A DNA stretch of 16,912 nucleotides, from NCBI GenBank assembly GCA_030618505.1, contig JAUXDF010000021.1, positions 1-16,912 of the forward strand. Direction: 5' to 3'. The notes beneath the pieces are model-generated. The model did not search any database, was not told the origin of the DNA, and was given only the letters and a program-made list of their open reading frames with translations. Made by a program: the position numbers and the translations under genes. Within the stretch, counting starts at the first letter, position 1. Every line of letters starts with the position of its first letter. Source of the DNA: Spongiibacteraceae bacterium. GTDB lineage: Bacteria > Pseudomonadota > Gammaproteobacteria > Pseudomonadales > PIVM01. This document shows, piece by piece, positions 8,458 to 15,266 of the stretch.

Positions 8458-8910
8458 ATGAATATTATTACCGCCATCGATTTTACTGATATTACCCCTA
8501 CAGTAATCAGCAAAACAGCTGAAATGGCCTCTGCCCTTAATGCCGCCGTCTGGGTTATTCACATCACCGAGCCTGACCCTGTGTTTGTCAGCCACGATGC
8601 TGACTCGAAGGTAATGCGCGACCAGTTAGCTAGCCACTTTCATCAGGAGCATCAACAACTGCAAGCTTTAGCCGAGCAACTGCGCAGTCAAAAAATCGAA
8701 ACAACAGCATTGCTGCTGCAAGGAAGCACCGCTGAAACCATTACTCGGCAAATTGAAAAACTGCAGGCCGAGCTATTAATTATCGGTAAAAACAAACACG
8801 GTTTTGTTCACCGCTGGCTATTAGGCAGCAATAGCCAGGACATATTACGTCAATCCCCCATCGCTACCTTGCTGGTACCGGGAAGTGAGCCAAACCAATC
8901 CAGTGAATAA
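8458..8910 (+). CDS. Universal stress protein (UspA family)
   Basis: A 150-residue cytoplasmic protein of the single-domain Usp size. It shows the first strand and Asp (IITAIDFTD), a Val-Ile-His-Ile-Thr strand, a long charged helix at about 48-80 and the C-terminal block LLIIGKNKHGFVHRWLLGS with ATLLVP. The usual ATP loop is G-2X-G-9X-G(S/T); here the second Gly position is Lys (G-KN-K-9X-GS), so nucleotide binding may be altered. The start chosen is the ATG at 8458, because it follows an AAAGG by 7 nt and begins the conserved fold; the frame is open upstream to a TTG at 8332 but that part is not conserved-looking. It is divergent from the export operon. Usp proteins generally act in stress survival; the specific role is unknown. 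Confidence 0.9.
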   Translation: MNIITAIDFTDITPTVISKTAEMASALNAAVWVIHITEPDPVFVSHDADSKVMRDQLASHFHQEHQQLQALAEQLRSQKIETTALLLQGSTAETITRQIEKLQAELLIIGKNKHGFVHRWLLGSNSQDILRQSPIATLLVPGSEPNQSSE

Positions 8911-9184
8911 GAACCGGGAAGGCACTTAACCCTTCAATAATATAGCCTCGCGAGGACTGCTCAGCTTGCAGGAAGATAATAGATGTTGTGCTATATTAAA
9001 ATCATATGCGACGAGAATATCCGTCGGGTTTTATATTTCTGCACTGTATTGATGACGAGCTTCAGCTAGACACTTAACAAAGGGCGGATTAGTTCATTTC
9101 GAAATAAGCTGCCTATAAACCCTTCTGCCTTTCTGGTTTGCGTCTGCCAGAAGAGTAATATCCACCAAAATAACTGTAAGATTT
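8911..9184. other. Intergenic region with several small hairpins
   Basis: No gene seen. It contains GAAGG/CCTTC (8918-8922/8931-8935) just after the usp stop without a T-run, a 10-bp palindrome CCTCGCGAGG at 8946-8955, a 5-bp hairpin CGACG/CGTCG (9009-9013/9022-9026) followed by GGTTTTATATTT, which could be a weak terminator, and TTCTGG/CCAGAA (9131-9136/9147-9152), about 30 nt before the PAS gene. No clear sigma-28 promoter or known riboswitch was recognised. Confidence 0.4.
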
Positions 9185-9703
9185 ATGAAAAATAAAATAA
9201 CACCCAACAATCGTGAAGTTGTCATGCGTGATGATGATTTTATCGTTAGTAAAACAAATCCAAAAGGCCAGTTGACTTATGCAAACGAGATATTTATTGA
9301 GTTCTCCGGTTATAACGAAGCCGAACTACTCGGTAAACAACACAATATTGTCCGTCACCCCGATATGCCTCGAGCCGTCTTTAAGCTTCTTTGGGACACT
9401 CTGAAGGCCGGCAAGGAATTTAACGGTTATGTTAAAAACTTGTGTAAAGATGGCAGCTATTATTGGGTGTTCGCCAATGTCACACCCAGTTATTCGGCAA
9501 ATGGTCGCCTGCTGGGTTATTACTCTGTCAGGCGAAAGCCCGCCAAGGATGCACTGGATTTTATTGATGGCCTTTACCGTAACATGGTTTTGGCAGAAAG
9601 ACAGGCGGGAACAAAAAACACCATTGAAGCATCTACTCAGCTACTGAACAAACTTCTTAACAGCAAAGACATTTCCTATGAAGAATTTATTCTTACACTT
9701 TAG
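9185..9703 (+). CDS. Aer-like PAS sensor protein (soluble half of a split energy-taxis receptor)
   Basis: 172 residues: one PAS domain at about 15-120, then a short helical tail. It aligns with the E. coli Aer PAS domain without a shift: Asn34, SGY at 41-43, Arg57-His58-Pro59-Asp60 in the RHPDMP motif, Trp70 and the YYWV strand at 92-95. Asn34, Arg57, His58 and Asp60 are residues important for FAD binding in Aer, so FAD is the likely cofactor and redox or oxygen state the likely signal. Unlike Aer, there is no membrane anchor or signalling domain in this chain. These are in the next gene, which overlaps it by 26 nt in another frame. The Shine-Dalgarno is weak. A second Met at residue 14 is an alternative start. 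The bipartite arrangement recalls Campylobacter CetB/CetA. Confidence 0.92.
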   Translation: MKNKITPNNREVVMRDDDFIVSKTNPKGQLTYANEIFIEFSGYNEAELLGKQHNIVRHPDMPRAVFKLLWDTLKAGKEFNGYVKNLCKDGSYYWVFANVTPSYSANGRLLGYYSVRRKPAKDALDFIDGLYRNMVLAERQAGTKNTIEASTQLLNKLLNSKDISYEEFILTL

Positions 9704-11147
9704 TCCAAGACAAATAATGTTGTTGCGTTTACTCATTATAGGCACAGCCATGACTTATGCGCTAACGATATACGGCAGCGATCCGGTATTTTTTCTACTT
9801 CTTGCTTTTTCCCTGTATGGGCTGTTTCTTAGCCACATTGGCCTTAAAGATAACGAGAAAATTAATCTGCAGTTAAACACACTGAGTCAAAATATTTCCG
9901 ATGGAAATTTGGAATATCGAATCACACAGATCTCCGATCACTCTCCACTTGCCAAAACCAGCCACAATTTTAATAAAGCCGTTGATCAAATAGAGACCTT
10001 TATGCGAGAGGTTTGTACTGCTTTTAAATATGCCGAAATCGATATTTTTTACCGTAAAACACAATCTGTTGGGCTACACGGTTTATTCGCCAATTCGCTT
10101 GAAAATATTGATAAATCTGTCACCTTGATGGAAGAAAACTACTGGCGCAGCCGTAAGGAGAAAATGGCGGAGGAACTGGATAAGCTAAAAACACAAAACC
10201 TGCTAAAAAACCTGCTCGGCACCCAGCAAGATTTAAGTGGTATTGCAAGGCAAATCAATGGCGTTGAAGCCAGCTCAAAAAATGCTGTTGATAATGCCTT
10301 GGCAAGCAAGGCATCGGTCAATGAGGTGATTAAAAACACCAATAATGTTGTCGGAAAAATCAAAGAGCTCCGCCAGTCTTCATTGGCCCTCGATGAAAGT
10401 AGTACAGAAATTGCTGAAATTATTAATTTTATTGCCACCATTGCTGACCAAACCAATCTGTTGGCTCTTAATGCTGCCATAGAAGCCGCCAGAGCGGGAG
10501 ATCACGGCCGCGGCTTTGCGGTTGTTGCAGACGAAGTTCGTTCACTCGCGGCCAATACCAAGGAGGCCACAGATAAAATTGAGCGCATCATTAATAATTT
10601 ACTTAGCGCCAGCAAATCTATTTCTAATGACTCCCTGCAAATGGAGGAAATCAGTAATGAATCAGCCGGACTCATCACTAATTTTGAGGAGAGTTTCGGA
10701 GAGTTTTACAACATTGCCCAAAGCACTTATCAAGTTGCTAATAATGCCTGTATGGTTTGCTATATCTCACTGGCTAAACTAGATCATATGGTTTATATGC
10801 AACGTGCCTATCGGGCCATTGAAAGCGGGCCAGCCTCGGAAGAGGCCACTGCCGTGATGGTTGATGAGCATAACTGTCGCTTTGGAAAATGGCTTACCGA
10901 AGAGGATGGCGGTTTAAAATACGCCAAGCTACCAGCCTACAATGCCATCGCCAGCCCTCACTCCCAAGTACATTGTAATGTTCATAGCAGTATTAATCTA
11001 ACTGCTCAGGACTGGCATCAGGATGCAAATTTGCAACAGCAAATTATAGAATTTATGGAGGAGGCAGAAAATGGCAGTCATAATCTGATAGCGATTCTGG
11101 ATAATATGGTCAGAGAAAAGCAGCAGATGGATTCATCTGCTGGGTGA
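9678..11147 (+). CDS. Methyl-accepting chemotaxis protein with membrane hairpin and C-terminal CZB domain
   Basis: 489 residues. Residues 14-56 form two hydrophobic helices split by a very short GSDP turn, so there is no periplasmic sensor domain, as in Aer. A HAMP-like segment follows at about 57-115, then a coiled-coil signalling domain whose tip is DQTNLLALNAAIEAARAG with GRGFAVVADEVRSLA (about 257-292). The C-terminus is a CZB domain: His370, Cys400 in CRFGKW, His428 and His432 fit its His-Cys-His-His zinc site. The signal therefore probably comes from the partner PAS protein, with zinc or an oxidant as a second input. The ATG at 9678 lies inside the PAS gene; a second ATG at 9717, 14 nt after the PAS stop, is an alternative start that keeps the membrane helices. 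Neither has a strong ribosome binding site, which fits coupling to upstream translation. Confidence 0.96.
   Translation: MKNLFLHFSPRQIMLLRLLIIGTAMTYALTIYGSDPVFFLLLAFSLYGLFLSHIGLKDNEKINLQLNTLSQNISDGNLEYRITQISDHSPLAKTSHNFNKAVDQIETFMREVCTAFKYAEIDIFYRKTQSVGLHGLFANSLENIDKSVTLMEENYWRSRKEKMAEELDKLKTQNLLKNLLGTQQDLSGIARQINGVEASSKNAVDNALASKASVNEVIKNTNNVVGKIKELRQSSLALDESSTEIAEIINFIATIADQTNLLALNAAIEAARAGDHGRGFAVVADEVRSLAANTKEATDKIERIINNLLSASKSISNDSLQMEEISNESAGLITNFEESFGEFYNIAQSTYQVANNACMVCYISLAKLDHMVYMQRAYRAIESGPASEEATAVMVDEHNCRFGKWLTEEDGGLKYAKLPAYNAIASPHSQVHCNVHSSINLTAQDWHQDANLQQQIIEFMEEAENGSHNLIAILDNMVREKQQMDSSAG
11121..11142. terminator. Hairpin at the end of the chemoreceptor gene
   Basis: CAGCAGATG (11121-11129) and CATCTGCTG (11134-11142) form a perfect 9-bp stem with a GATT loop just before the TGA at 11145. 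There is no T-run on the plus strand. On the minus strand the stem is followed by CTTTTCTC, which is more terminator-like. It may stabilise the mRNA 3' end or stop leftward transcription. Confidence 0.4.
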
Positions 11148-11577
11148 AAATTACGATTTATCTGCAAGAATAGCTGTGGACATACAATAAAGCATCATAC
11201 TAATCGACTCGTAAGTCATTGATTTTATTAGAGCACCAAGTAAATGGAAATACTAAAGTATCATACTAACTCTGCAGGTAAGACAATTAGGGCCATTATT
11301 TTCAACAATAAAGCATCATACTTTAAAAATATTTCTCTTATTTACAATAAGTTAACAACTTTCAAATGGAACTGCCTTCGAGTTTATTTTCCCAGTACCA
11401 CAACAGGTGTGGTTTAAGTGATTGCTGTGCTGTTCACAATAGGCCTGCTGACCAATCCTGATTGACGCTGAGCGTCGAAATGGTTTAGCCATACGGATTT
11501 TTGTTCTTAACTAAGCTTGATATGCCTCCGTTGATTGAGGCGTGAGTATCGCGCGGTGGCGTTAATAAGGGGAGTAC
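11148..11577. other. Gene-poor region with short repeats and small hairpins
   Basis: No convincing gene in 430 nt. Besides the direct repeats (separate entry), it has ACCACA/TGTGGT (11397-11402/11408-11413) followed by TTAAG, GACGC/GCGTC (11464-11468/11472-11476) and GCCTC/GAGGC (11524-11528/11537-11541). None has a proper T-run. The region could be regulatory DNA or decayed sequence. Confidence 0.4.
11185..11323 (+). repeat. Three copies of a short direct repeat, TAAAGYATCATACT
   Basis: The 14-nt core occurs at 11188-11201 (TAAAGCATCATACT), 11254-11267 (one change, C to T) and 11309-11322 (identical to the first). Copies one and three share CAATAAAGCATCATACT, 17 nt. Start-to-start spacings are 66 and 55 nt. 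The unit is not palindromic and intervening sequences differ, so this is not a CRISPR array. The function is unknown. Confidence 0.75.
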
Positions 11578-11835
11578 GTGGAGTTATTGGCGCTTACCCC
11601 CGAAATATTGACCACTATAGTTTTACTGCTACCAATATTCTCAGTTACTGCAGCAGATTCAAAGGCCGTAATGGCTGACTTATCATCTGAATTTTCAGTA
11701 TGTGCAGCATATTACGGTGTATTAATTACGCAGCTCATTTACGCGTCTTTTTATAATATTAGTCATTATCACAAGGAAGTGAACCGAAAAAATCAATTAT
11801 TTCTCGTTGTTTACGGCACTACACAAACTCAGTAA
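11578..11835 (+). CDS. Possible small secreted protein (doubtful)
   Basis: An 85-codon frame starting with GTG. It begins with a hydrophobic stretch ending TIVLLLPIFSVTA, which looks like a signal peptide core with cleavage near ADS, followed by DLSSEFSVCAAYYGVL. That DLS-x-E-x-x-x-CAAYY pattern is reminiscent of small uncharacterised proteobacterial proteins, but I cannot confirm a family. The N-terminus lacks the usual positive charge. A GGGGAG lies only 3 nt before the GTG, which is too close for a normal ribosome binding site. The C-terminal third has no recognisable feature. It may be a real small gene, a truncated relic or chance. Confidence 0.35.
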   Translation: MELLALTPEILTTIVLLLPIFSVTAADSKAVMADLSSEFSVCAAYYGVLITQLIYASFYNISHYHKEVNRKNQLFLVVYGTTQTQ

Positions 11836-12007
11836 GTAATTGATTTACAGTATTTTTTAGTTTTAAAGCCACTTACTAGCAAAACGTCACAAGCAGTTCA
11901 AGTATTAATAGCAGGTTGATAGCCATGTGCACAGCTCTCTTTACACTGCGATCAAATGGTAAAAATATACTTGGACGGTACTTGGCAACTCAAGACATTG
12001 AATTGAT

Positions 12008-12024
12008 GGGGGCGACATGCCCCC
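12008..12024. terminator. GC-rich hairpin downstream of the DUF1254 gene
   Basis: GGGGGC (12008-12013) and GCCCCC (12019-12024) form a 6-bp all-G:C stem with a 5-nt loop, 20 nt past the stop of the minus-strand gene. The T-tract is poor on the minus strand (ATCAATT) and short on the plus strand (TTT), so it may act partly or in both directions. Confidence 0.5.
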
Positions 12025-12043
12025 CTTTGAACAAACTTATTAC

Positions 12044-13144
12044 TTATTTAAGTTTAACAACCTTATGCTTAGTTACAAAGTTTTGCTGGTATTCCATGAT
12101 ATTTTCCACAGATGTCGGCAAGTAATTTCTAAATAGAGCATTCCAGTTGTCTGTCACTTCAAGGTTATTAATATAACCATCGCCACAATTGAAGTGCAAG
12201 GTATAAGAGCCATCAGCATTAGCCGTAGCTTTACTTGAATTAGTATTGAATTTATCTGTCACCACCCAACCAAGCTCATCATACATAGTCAACGACCAGA
12301 AACCGGAACGATCATATTGCAGCTCAGGAGCTTCAAAAGTCACCGAACTACACTCACCGCGTTTTGACGCTTCATCACCAGGCGTAACCACAAAATAGAA
12401 AGCGTGCTTAGCAGGCAAACCACCCCAACCACCCAGATTTACCATCTGATAATGCGGAAACTGGATATCGTAAAGGTCGTCTACAAAACCTTTGTGAATC
12501 ACGGCGGTTTTGACACCCGTTGTTAATAAGTGCATACGCAACTTATTAAAAGTCTCCGGCTCGTATTTTACTTCAGAAACATAAGGCTTGGATGAACCAG
12601 CCGCTACCTTGACTAAATCCTGACGCTTGCGCATCTCGACCATGCCCTTTTCATCATAAGTGCGTGGCTGCGTACGCATAAACAGATAAACATGCTCACC
12701 ATAATCAACATCGCTCTGTTTCAGGTCGACACTTTCACCCGGATATACTACGGCAATGGTCTTGTGATTTTCATCAAAAACCTGAACTGTCTGATACAGG
12801 TCATAATTGGGAATCGAGATAGACAAACCACCACTGATGTCGTAAACCGCATAAGAGTATATAGCGTCAAAATTGGAACGAATCACTGTAATGTTATCAA
12901 GTGGAATCCCGTTTCTTTCATGACGGAAGCGGTTACCCCCTGAAAGTATGGTCTCCTCAGCAAAATATTTAGCTGTTTCGGCACGAACAATATTGAACAT
13001 ATCAACCGACACACCATCATTTGAAAAAGCTGGGCTTGATGGCAGCGCAACGCCATTGGGTCCAACACCGGTATTTTTACCCGCTAAAACAAAGGGGGCA
13101 GTCAAACAAACGGTAAAAGCAAGGGCAGTACGGGAAAGTCGCAT
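12044..13144 (-). CDS. Secreted DUF1254/DUF1214 domain protein
   Basis: 366 residues from the ATG at 13144. This start is chosen over the ATG 15 nt upstream because GGAG lies 9 nt before it and it opens directly into a signal peptide (MRLSRTALAFTVCLTAPFVLA, then GKN). The DUF1254-like region is at about 35-190 and includes DAIYSYAVYDISGGLSISIP and YQTVQVFDENHK. The C-terminal DUF1214 region has the typical SLTMYDELGWVV, NADGSYTLHFNC and a conserved Trp-Asn (DNWNALFRNYLP). These families are periplasmic or secreted and widespread, without a firmly established reaction. The gene is in the same orientation as the sulfatase-like gene, 175 nt downstream of it, with a hairpin in between, so it is probably a separate transcript. 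Confidence 0.88.
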   Translation of the reverse strand: MRLSRTALAFTVCLTAPFVLAGKNTGVGPNGVALPSSPAFSNDGVSVDMFNIVRAETAKYFAEETILSGGNRFRHERNGIPLDNITVIRSNFDAIYSYAVYDISGGLSISIPNYDLYQTVQVFDENHKTIAVVYPGESVDLKQSDVDYGEHVYLFMRTQPRTYDEKGMVEMRKRQDLVKVAAGSSKPYVSEVKYEPETFNKLRMHLLTTGVKTAVIHKGFVDDLYDIQFPHYQMVNLGGWGGLPAKHAFYFVVTPGDEASKRGECSSVTFEAPELQYDRSGFWSLTMYDELGWVVTDKFNTNSSKATANADGSYTLHFNCGDGYINNLEVTDNWNALFRNYLPTSVENIMEYQQNFVTKHKVVKLK

Positions 13145-13262
13145 AGTATTATTCTCCATTATTATTATAAAACACTGACCGTCTAAGCCAGCTAATTTTT
13201 AGGGTTTATTTTATCCATAAATCACTTCATGAACATATTCCGATATTGAAAAAGCATACCCG

Positions 13263-13304
13263 CTCCCCCTAGCTGGCGGTTAAACCAAATAGGTACAGGG
13301 GGAG
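13263..13304. terminator. Inverted repeat after the sulfatase-like gene, probable terminator
   Basis: CTCCCCCT (13263-13270) and AGGGGGAG (13297-13304) are perfect 8-bp arms with a 26-nt loop, about 16 nt past the minus-strand stop. On the minus strand the stem is followed after about 10 nt by CTTTTTC. The long loop and delayed T-run make it a weak intrinsic terminator; CCGC/GCGG within the same stretch is an alternative fold. Confidence 0.45.
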
Positions 13305-13319
13305 AGGTACACCCCAAAA

Positions 13320-15122
13320 TTAGCGTAAACTCATATTGATAGGATCCATTTTTAAATCAAGTGCGTTATACAGCGAGTTTATTCCCTTATTCACATGTTT
13401 AAGACTTAAGGCTTCTGATTTCTTGGACCCTTTATTTAATTGATTAAGCTGATCTAATGTAATATTTTCAGCATTTTTACAAATTTTATCTGTTGAGTTT
13501 TTAGAAATCATGACACTGTTTCTAATTTTTATATCCCAATATATATTCGTCTCTTTCACTTTTAGACATACAGAAACTTGAGAATTTTTAATTTTTTCAG
13601 CATTAATTTTATACTGCCACTGAGCAAAAATCGTTTTATCATCAAGAACTGCTGGCAAGAATGTTTTTAATGAAAATTTAAGTATATCTTCTGCCTTTAT
13701 TTTTCCTTCAAGTTCAAGAGCACCTGTTAAATAATTTGATCTCATTATTTGATTTACTTCTTTATAACCAATGCCTCGTAAAGACGATGCTTTCAAGTAC
13801 CTTGCTCTCATATCTTTCGTGTCTATTGTGACAAGAAATCCAGATAAGCGTGCAGCATACTTATAATCTTTTTCATTAAATGCTTTTTCCGCAGCCGCTA
13901 ACACTTTCTCTCTACCACCAATTGTTTTCACTAATTTTCTTGCATGATCTTGTCTTGAATCAGGATACAAAGTAGCGGCATCACCATTAAACCAGCTCAC
14001 CCAGCCATTATAAAACTCAGGTACAGTGGTTCTTGGAGAACCATATAAATAAGTATTGAATGGAAAACCGGTCAAATATTCGGGTAATACATTGAATTTT
14101 TGCTGTAGATCCATGCCATCATATCCCTTATTAATATAACGGATTGATTGGTCCCACATAAATTGTATCGCATCTCTATTTAACGTTACCACTTCCTCGA
14201 TTTTCTTTCTGCCAATAACGGGCATTATGTGTGATCCGAGTAAATATTTTGGCTTCAGCTCTAAAGCAGTATCTAGCGCTTTTAAATAGTTCTGTGGTAA
14301 ACGTGGTCTAGAGCCTCTAATAGAGTGGATATTAGGTAGTGAATAAAAGAATTCATCCGCAAGTATAAGCGTTTCAGTTTTTGGCAAATATAAACCAAAT
14401 TCAGAAATGGCTTCACCACCTGTGTAAATTACCTGTATTTCAACACCACCTATCTTTAATACTTCCCCACCTTTTAGAGTATGTGTTGGTGCAATATAGC
14501 CAGGTGATCCGCCAAGTGACTTTATACCGCAACATGAAAAGTAAACTTGATCTTCTTTTGCTAGCAACGCACCGGCATGATAAGCAGCACCTATTGCTTG
14601 TCTTGGTAGAATAGCCCCAAACTCGTTGTTTTTTTCTTCAACAAAATTTTCCCAAGCGTAAATTGTCACTTTTCCACTTTTTACATCTGCTTCTTTTACT
14701 AATGCAGCTGTTCCATTGTAGTGATCAGTATGATGATGGGAATAGAAAATTGTTTTTATAGGCTTATCTGTTATTTTTCGGATTTCTGCTAGTGCTGCTT
14801 TTGAGCCTTGAGTAGAGATACTTGTGTCATAAACAATCACTTGGTCTGATGCGACAATGAAAGTAACGTTGCCACCCCACTCACCTGGTGAATGAACGGT
14901 ATAAATAGGATGATTATCAAGTTGATAAGTTCCTGACATTCCTCCCTCACCTTTAGAGAATAGCTTTCTGTGCTTAACCATTTCTTTTGGTAGTGTGCGT
15001 TTTACTTTATATGGATTTTCTTTTAGCTCTTCTGTATTTGCCGATGCAGACAACGAAAATAATAACGCTGCCATTGTTGATGTAATACAAAATAACGATA
15101 CAACTTTCCTAAAATTAGTCAT
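13320..15122 (-). CDS. Secreted MBL-fold hydrolase of the SdsA1/BDS1 alkylsulfatase family
   Basis: 600 residues with a signal peptide (about 1-28). The metallo-beta-lactamase domain runs to about 310, with the metal motif YSHHHTDHYNG (His129, His131, Asp133, His134), candidate second-metal acids in GGEAISE and LADEF (Glu237, Glu241, Asp256, Glu257) and His298 in LGSHIMP. The alkylsulfatase dimerisation region follows (about 315-470), with FNGDAATLYP, the Gly-Gly-Arg-Glu-Lys-Val-Leu helix and NYLTGALELEG. The C-terminus (about 480-600) fits the SCP2-like domain. Known members hydrolyse medium-chain alkyl sulfates such as SDS in the periplasm, releasing sulfate; the substrate here is unproven. 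AGGGA lies 6 nt before the ATG. The gene is AT-rich, above all its 3' third: two sampled 60-nt blocks have 23% and 27% G+C. This suggests horizontal origin. Confidence 0.85.
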   Translation of the reverse strand: MTNFRKVVSLFCITSTMAALLFSLSASANTEELKENPYKVKRTLPKEMVKHRKLFSKGEGGMSGTYQLDNHPIYTVHSPGEWGGNVTFIVASDQVIVYDTSISTQGSKAALAEIRKITDKPIKTIFYSHHHTDHYNGTAALVKEADVKSGKVTIYAWENFVEEKNNEFGAILPRQAIGAAYHAGALLAKEDQVYFSCCGIKSLGGSPGYIAPTHTLKGGEVLKIGGVEIQVIYTGGEAISEFGLYLPKTETLILADEFFYSLPNIHSIRGSRPRLPQNYLKALDTALELKPKYLLGSHIMPVIGRKKIEEVVTLNRDAIQFMWDQSIRYINKGYDGMDLQQKFNVLPEYLTGFPFNTYLYGSPRTTVPEFYNGWVSWFNGDAATLYPDSRQDHARKLVKTIGGREKVLAAAEKAFNEKDYKYAARLSGFLVTIDTKDMRARYLKASSLRGIGYKEVNQIMRSNYLTGALELEGKIKAEDILKFSLKTFLPAVLDDKTIFAQWQYKINAEKIKNSQVSVCLKVKETNIYWDIKIRNSVMISKNSTDKICKNAENITLDQLNQLNKGSKKSEALSLKHVNKGINSLYNALDLKMDPINMSLR

Positions 15123-15143
15123 CTTTTTTCCCTAATTGTTAAC

Positions 15144-15153
15144 TAAACGTTTA
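15144..15153. promoter_or_regulatory. Palindrome upstream of the sulfatase-like gene
   Basis: TAAACGTTTA is a perfect 10-bp palindrome 22-31 nt before the ATG at 15122, in the stretch where a promoter or operator would lie. AT-rich surroundings make a chance match possible. Confidence 0.25.
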
Positions 15154-15230
15154 AAAATAATAATTACAATCGACAGCTGATAATTCACTTCAATGGCAAC
15201 AGTTCCACAATAACTGCGGCTGCGGTCAAC

Positions 15231-15266
15231 AAATAGTACCCAGAGCAACCTCACTAGGTACTATTT
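15231..15266. terminator. Strong hairpin at the end of the patatin gene, probably bidirectional terminator
   Basis: AAATAGTACC (15231-15240) and GGTACTATTT (15257-15266) form a perfect 10-bp stem with a 16-nt loop. On the plus strand the stem leads into TTTTTT. On the minus strand, the direction of the patatin gene, it ends GGTACTATTTGTTG. The last codons of the patatin gene form one arm and its TAG stop lies at the edge of the loop. Confidence 0.75.

Noticed and set aside
9001..9184. Cyclic-di-GMP (GEMM) riboswitch before the PAS/chemoreceptor unit
   Set aside because: Such riboswitches often precede chemotaxis genes, but the conserved GEMM core is not visible in this leader.
11185..11323. 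CRISPR array
   Set aside because: Only three short non-palindromic copies with unequal spacing, and no cas genes nearby.
11916..12125. 69-codon plus-strand frame running into the DUF1254 gene from its 3' side
   Set aside because: It overlaps the 3' end of a conserved gene in antisense and crosses a terminator-like hairpin.
13145..13159. ATG at 13159 as start of the DUF1254 protein
   Set aside because: It lacks a ribosome binding site and adds five residues before a normal signal peptide, whereas the ATG at 13144 has GGAG at proper distance.
12948..13178. Plus-strand frame opposite the DUF1254 gene start
   Set aside because: It is antisense to the signal peptide region; its composition follows from the opposite strand.
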